This document shows positions 31,476-32,365 of a DNA stretch of 32,365 nucleotides, one piece after another (within the stretch, counting starts at the first letter, position 1; each line of letters starts with the position of its first letter). This DNA is from Armatimonadota bacterium (GTDB taxonomy: Bacteria > Armatimonadota > Fimbriimonadia > Fimbriimonadales > Fimbriimonadaceae): contig JAFDWT010000055.1 in assembly GCA_018268335.1 (NCBI GenBank), positions 15,362 through 47,726 on the forward strand. Direction: 5' to 3'. Both the position numbers and the translations under genes were made by a program. The notes below the pieces were generated by a model, which did no database searches, had not been told where the DNA came from, and saw only the letters and a program-made list of their open reading frames with translations.

Positions 31476-31934
31476 TCACTTGACTGGCGTCGCGTCGAAC
31501 TTCTTGTCGATCGTCTTGACGAACACCCACCTGCCGTCGATCTTCTTCCAATAGTCGGTGCCGACCTCGTGGTACAGGGTTGTTCCCTTGGCGTTCGTCA
31601 CCGTCAGTTTGAAGTCGAACTTGACCGCGACCACGCCCTTGCTCGTCGTGGCGCTGATCAGCTTCTCGTGGCCTTCCATCTTCGTGGCGCCGTCAAAGAT
31701 GCCGTCGATCATCTTCAGGAACTCCTTCCGGTCGACCTTGGCGCCTTTCGGATCGATGTTGACAAACTCCGGAGCAAAAAACGTCTTGAAACCCTCGACG
31801 TCTCGGGCCTTGATGATTTTGTTCAAGGTGTCGTACCGGGCCTTGATCTCTTTCGGCACGTCGGCGGCCGTCGCGAGGCAGGCGGCAGCAGCCACCACTG
31901 ACAGAGTGAGCATGCGTTTCAGCATGTCCGGCAT
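31476..31934 (-). CDS. Secreted NTF2-like (SnoaL/DUF4440-type) protein
   Basis: A 152-residue protein; a second ATG at 31925 would shorten it by three residues and has GATAAT 7 bases upstream. The signal peptide is MLTLSVVAAAACLATAADVP. The mature part has the cone-shaped NTF2-like pattern: helices IKARYDTLNKIIKARDVEGF KTFFAPEFVNID, then strands KGVVAVKFDFKLTVTNAKG, TLYHEVGTDYWKKIDGRWVF and KTIDKKFD. These domains bind small ligands or act as isomerases; no catalytic pair is obvious. It ends at the hairpin shared with the CHAP-like gene. Confidence 0.85.
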   Translation of the reverse strand: MPDMLKRMLTLSVVAAAACLATAADVPKEIKARYDTLNKIIKARDVEGFKTFFAPEFVNIDPKGAKVDRKEFLKMIDGIFDGATKMEGHEKLISATTSKGVVAVKFDFKLTVTNAKGTTLYHEVGTDYWKKIDGRWVFVKTIDKKFDATPVK

Positions 31935-31963
31935 TATCCCCGCATAACTCCTCTATCCGTCTT

Positions 31964-32365
31964 TCAAATTTTCCCCGAGGCACGTCGACGCAGAGCACAC
32001 AAAGTCAAGAGACCGGCACCGACCAACGATGTCGGCTCCGGTATCGGATAGGCGTTGAAGTTGTCAGCGACGAAGATCGGACCCCAATCGCCACCGGTGG
32101 AGGGCGCAGATTCGAAGCTCACGACAACTCTGTCGAACAGGACGGTAGGGTCAAACAAGTCGGTGGTGAACAGAGTGAGAGTGAACCCAGGCCAGGTGTA
32201 GCTGTCGGCCCCAGGAGCAGAGTCCACTCTAGTTCCAACCAAGGTGGCACCGTTGTAGCCGCTGATGCGCAAAAACGAGGACGTGTCGCAAGCCAGTTCT
32301 TGTGGTGCCACATCGATGGATGCGGCTTCCATATAGGCGGGCAAGCCAGTCGCCAGATCGGTGAA
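31964..32365 (-). CDS. PEP-CTERM protein, C-terminal part (cut by window edge)
   Basis: The minus-strand frame is open from the window end to a stop at 31964 and gives 133 residues. The body is beta-rich (LRISGYNGATLVGTRVDSAP, then SYTWPGFTLTLFTTDLFDPT and FDRVVVSFESAPSTGGDWGP IFVADNFNAY). It ends IPEPTSLVGAGLLTLCALRR RASGKI, a PEP-CTERM signal for exosortase processing. The N-terminus is missing. It lies 29 bases upstream of the NTF2-like gene on the same strand. It is the second PEP-CTERM protein in the window. Confidence 0.88.
   Translation of the reverse strand, partial: FTDLATGLPAYMEAASIDVAPQELACDTSSFLRISGYNGATLVGTRVDSAPGADSYTWPGFTLTLFTTDLFDPTVLFDRVVVSFESAPSTGGDWGPIFVADNFNAYPIPEPTSLVGAGLLTLCALRRRASGKI

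Overview
The window looks like chromosomal DNA of a GC-rich, diderm-type bacterium, most likely of the Armatimonadota (Fimbriimonadia-like). This is inferred from the style of the proteins: several secreted proteins start with the prepilin signature [19 protein letters not shown] followed by [15 protein letters not shown], two secreted proteins end in PEP-CTERM tails, small lipoproteins are abundant, and respiratory complex I genes are scattered. No phage, insertion sequence, CRISPR array or integrase was seen.

Positions 1-7309 begin with the last 36 codons of nuoD. Accessory genes follow: a GNAT acetyltransferase, a convergent DinB-like protein, an ankyrin-repeat protein, an AraC-type regulator, a TPR/S41 peptidase-like protein, an unrecognised 34-residue basic protein, and the membrane protease gene htpX flanked by two related microprotein ORFs. 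nuoE ends this stretch.

Positions 7310-14351 hold four consecutive cassettes between nuoE and nuoF. Each has a prepilin-like protein gene overlapping a tiny lipoprotein gene, and each cassette is followed by a perfect or near-perfect hairpin. Cassettes 3 and 4 are a clear tandem duplication. This repeated two-gene unit is the best candidate here for an undescribed system.

Positions 14352-21295 hold an apparently co-transcribed set: a TetR regulator with a palindromic operator, an HlyD-type periplasmic adaptor, an ABC ATPase, an ABC-2 permease, and a secreted GH78 alpha-L-rhamnosidase. The first four genes overlap and the fifth follows after 14 bases. A tRNA-Arg(CCG) gene comes next.

Positions 21296-32365 hold a 711-base stretch with no convincing gene, a PEP-CTERM protein, two lipoproteins, a large YVTN-propeller/phosphoesterase divergent from a GlxA-type regulator, a tandem phosphatase-like protein convergent with a coupled SGNH-hydrolase/methyltransferase pair, a small secreted CHAP/NlpC-like protein, a secreted NTF2-like protein, and the 3' end of a second PEP-CTERM gene cut by the window edge.

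Many genes lack a clear Shine-Dalgarno sequence but carry a -10-like hexamer 6-8 bases before the start codon. This suggests frequent leaderless transcription.
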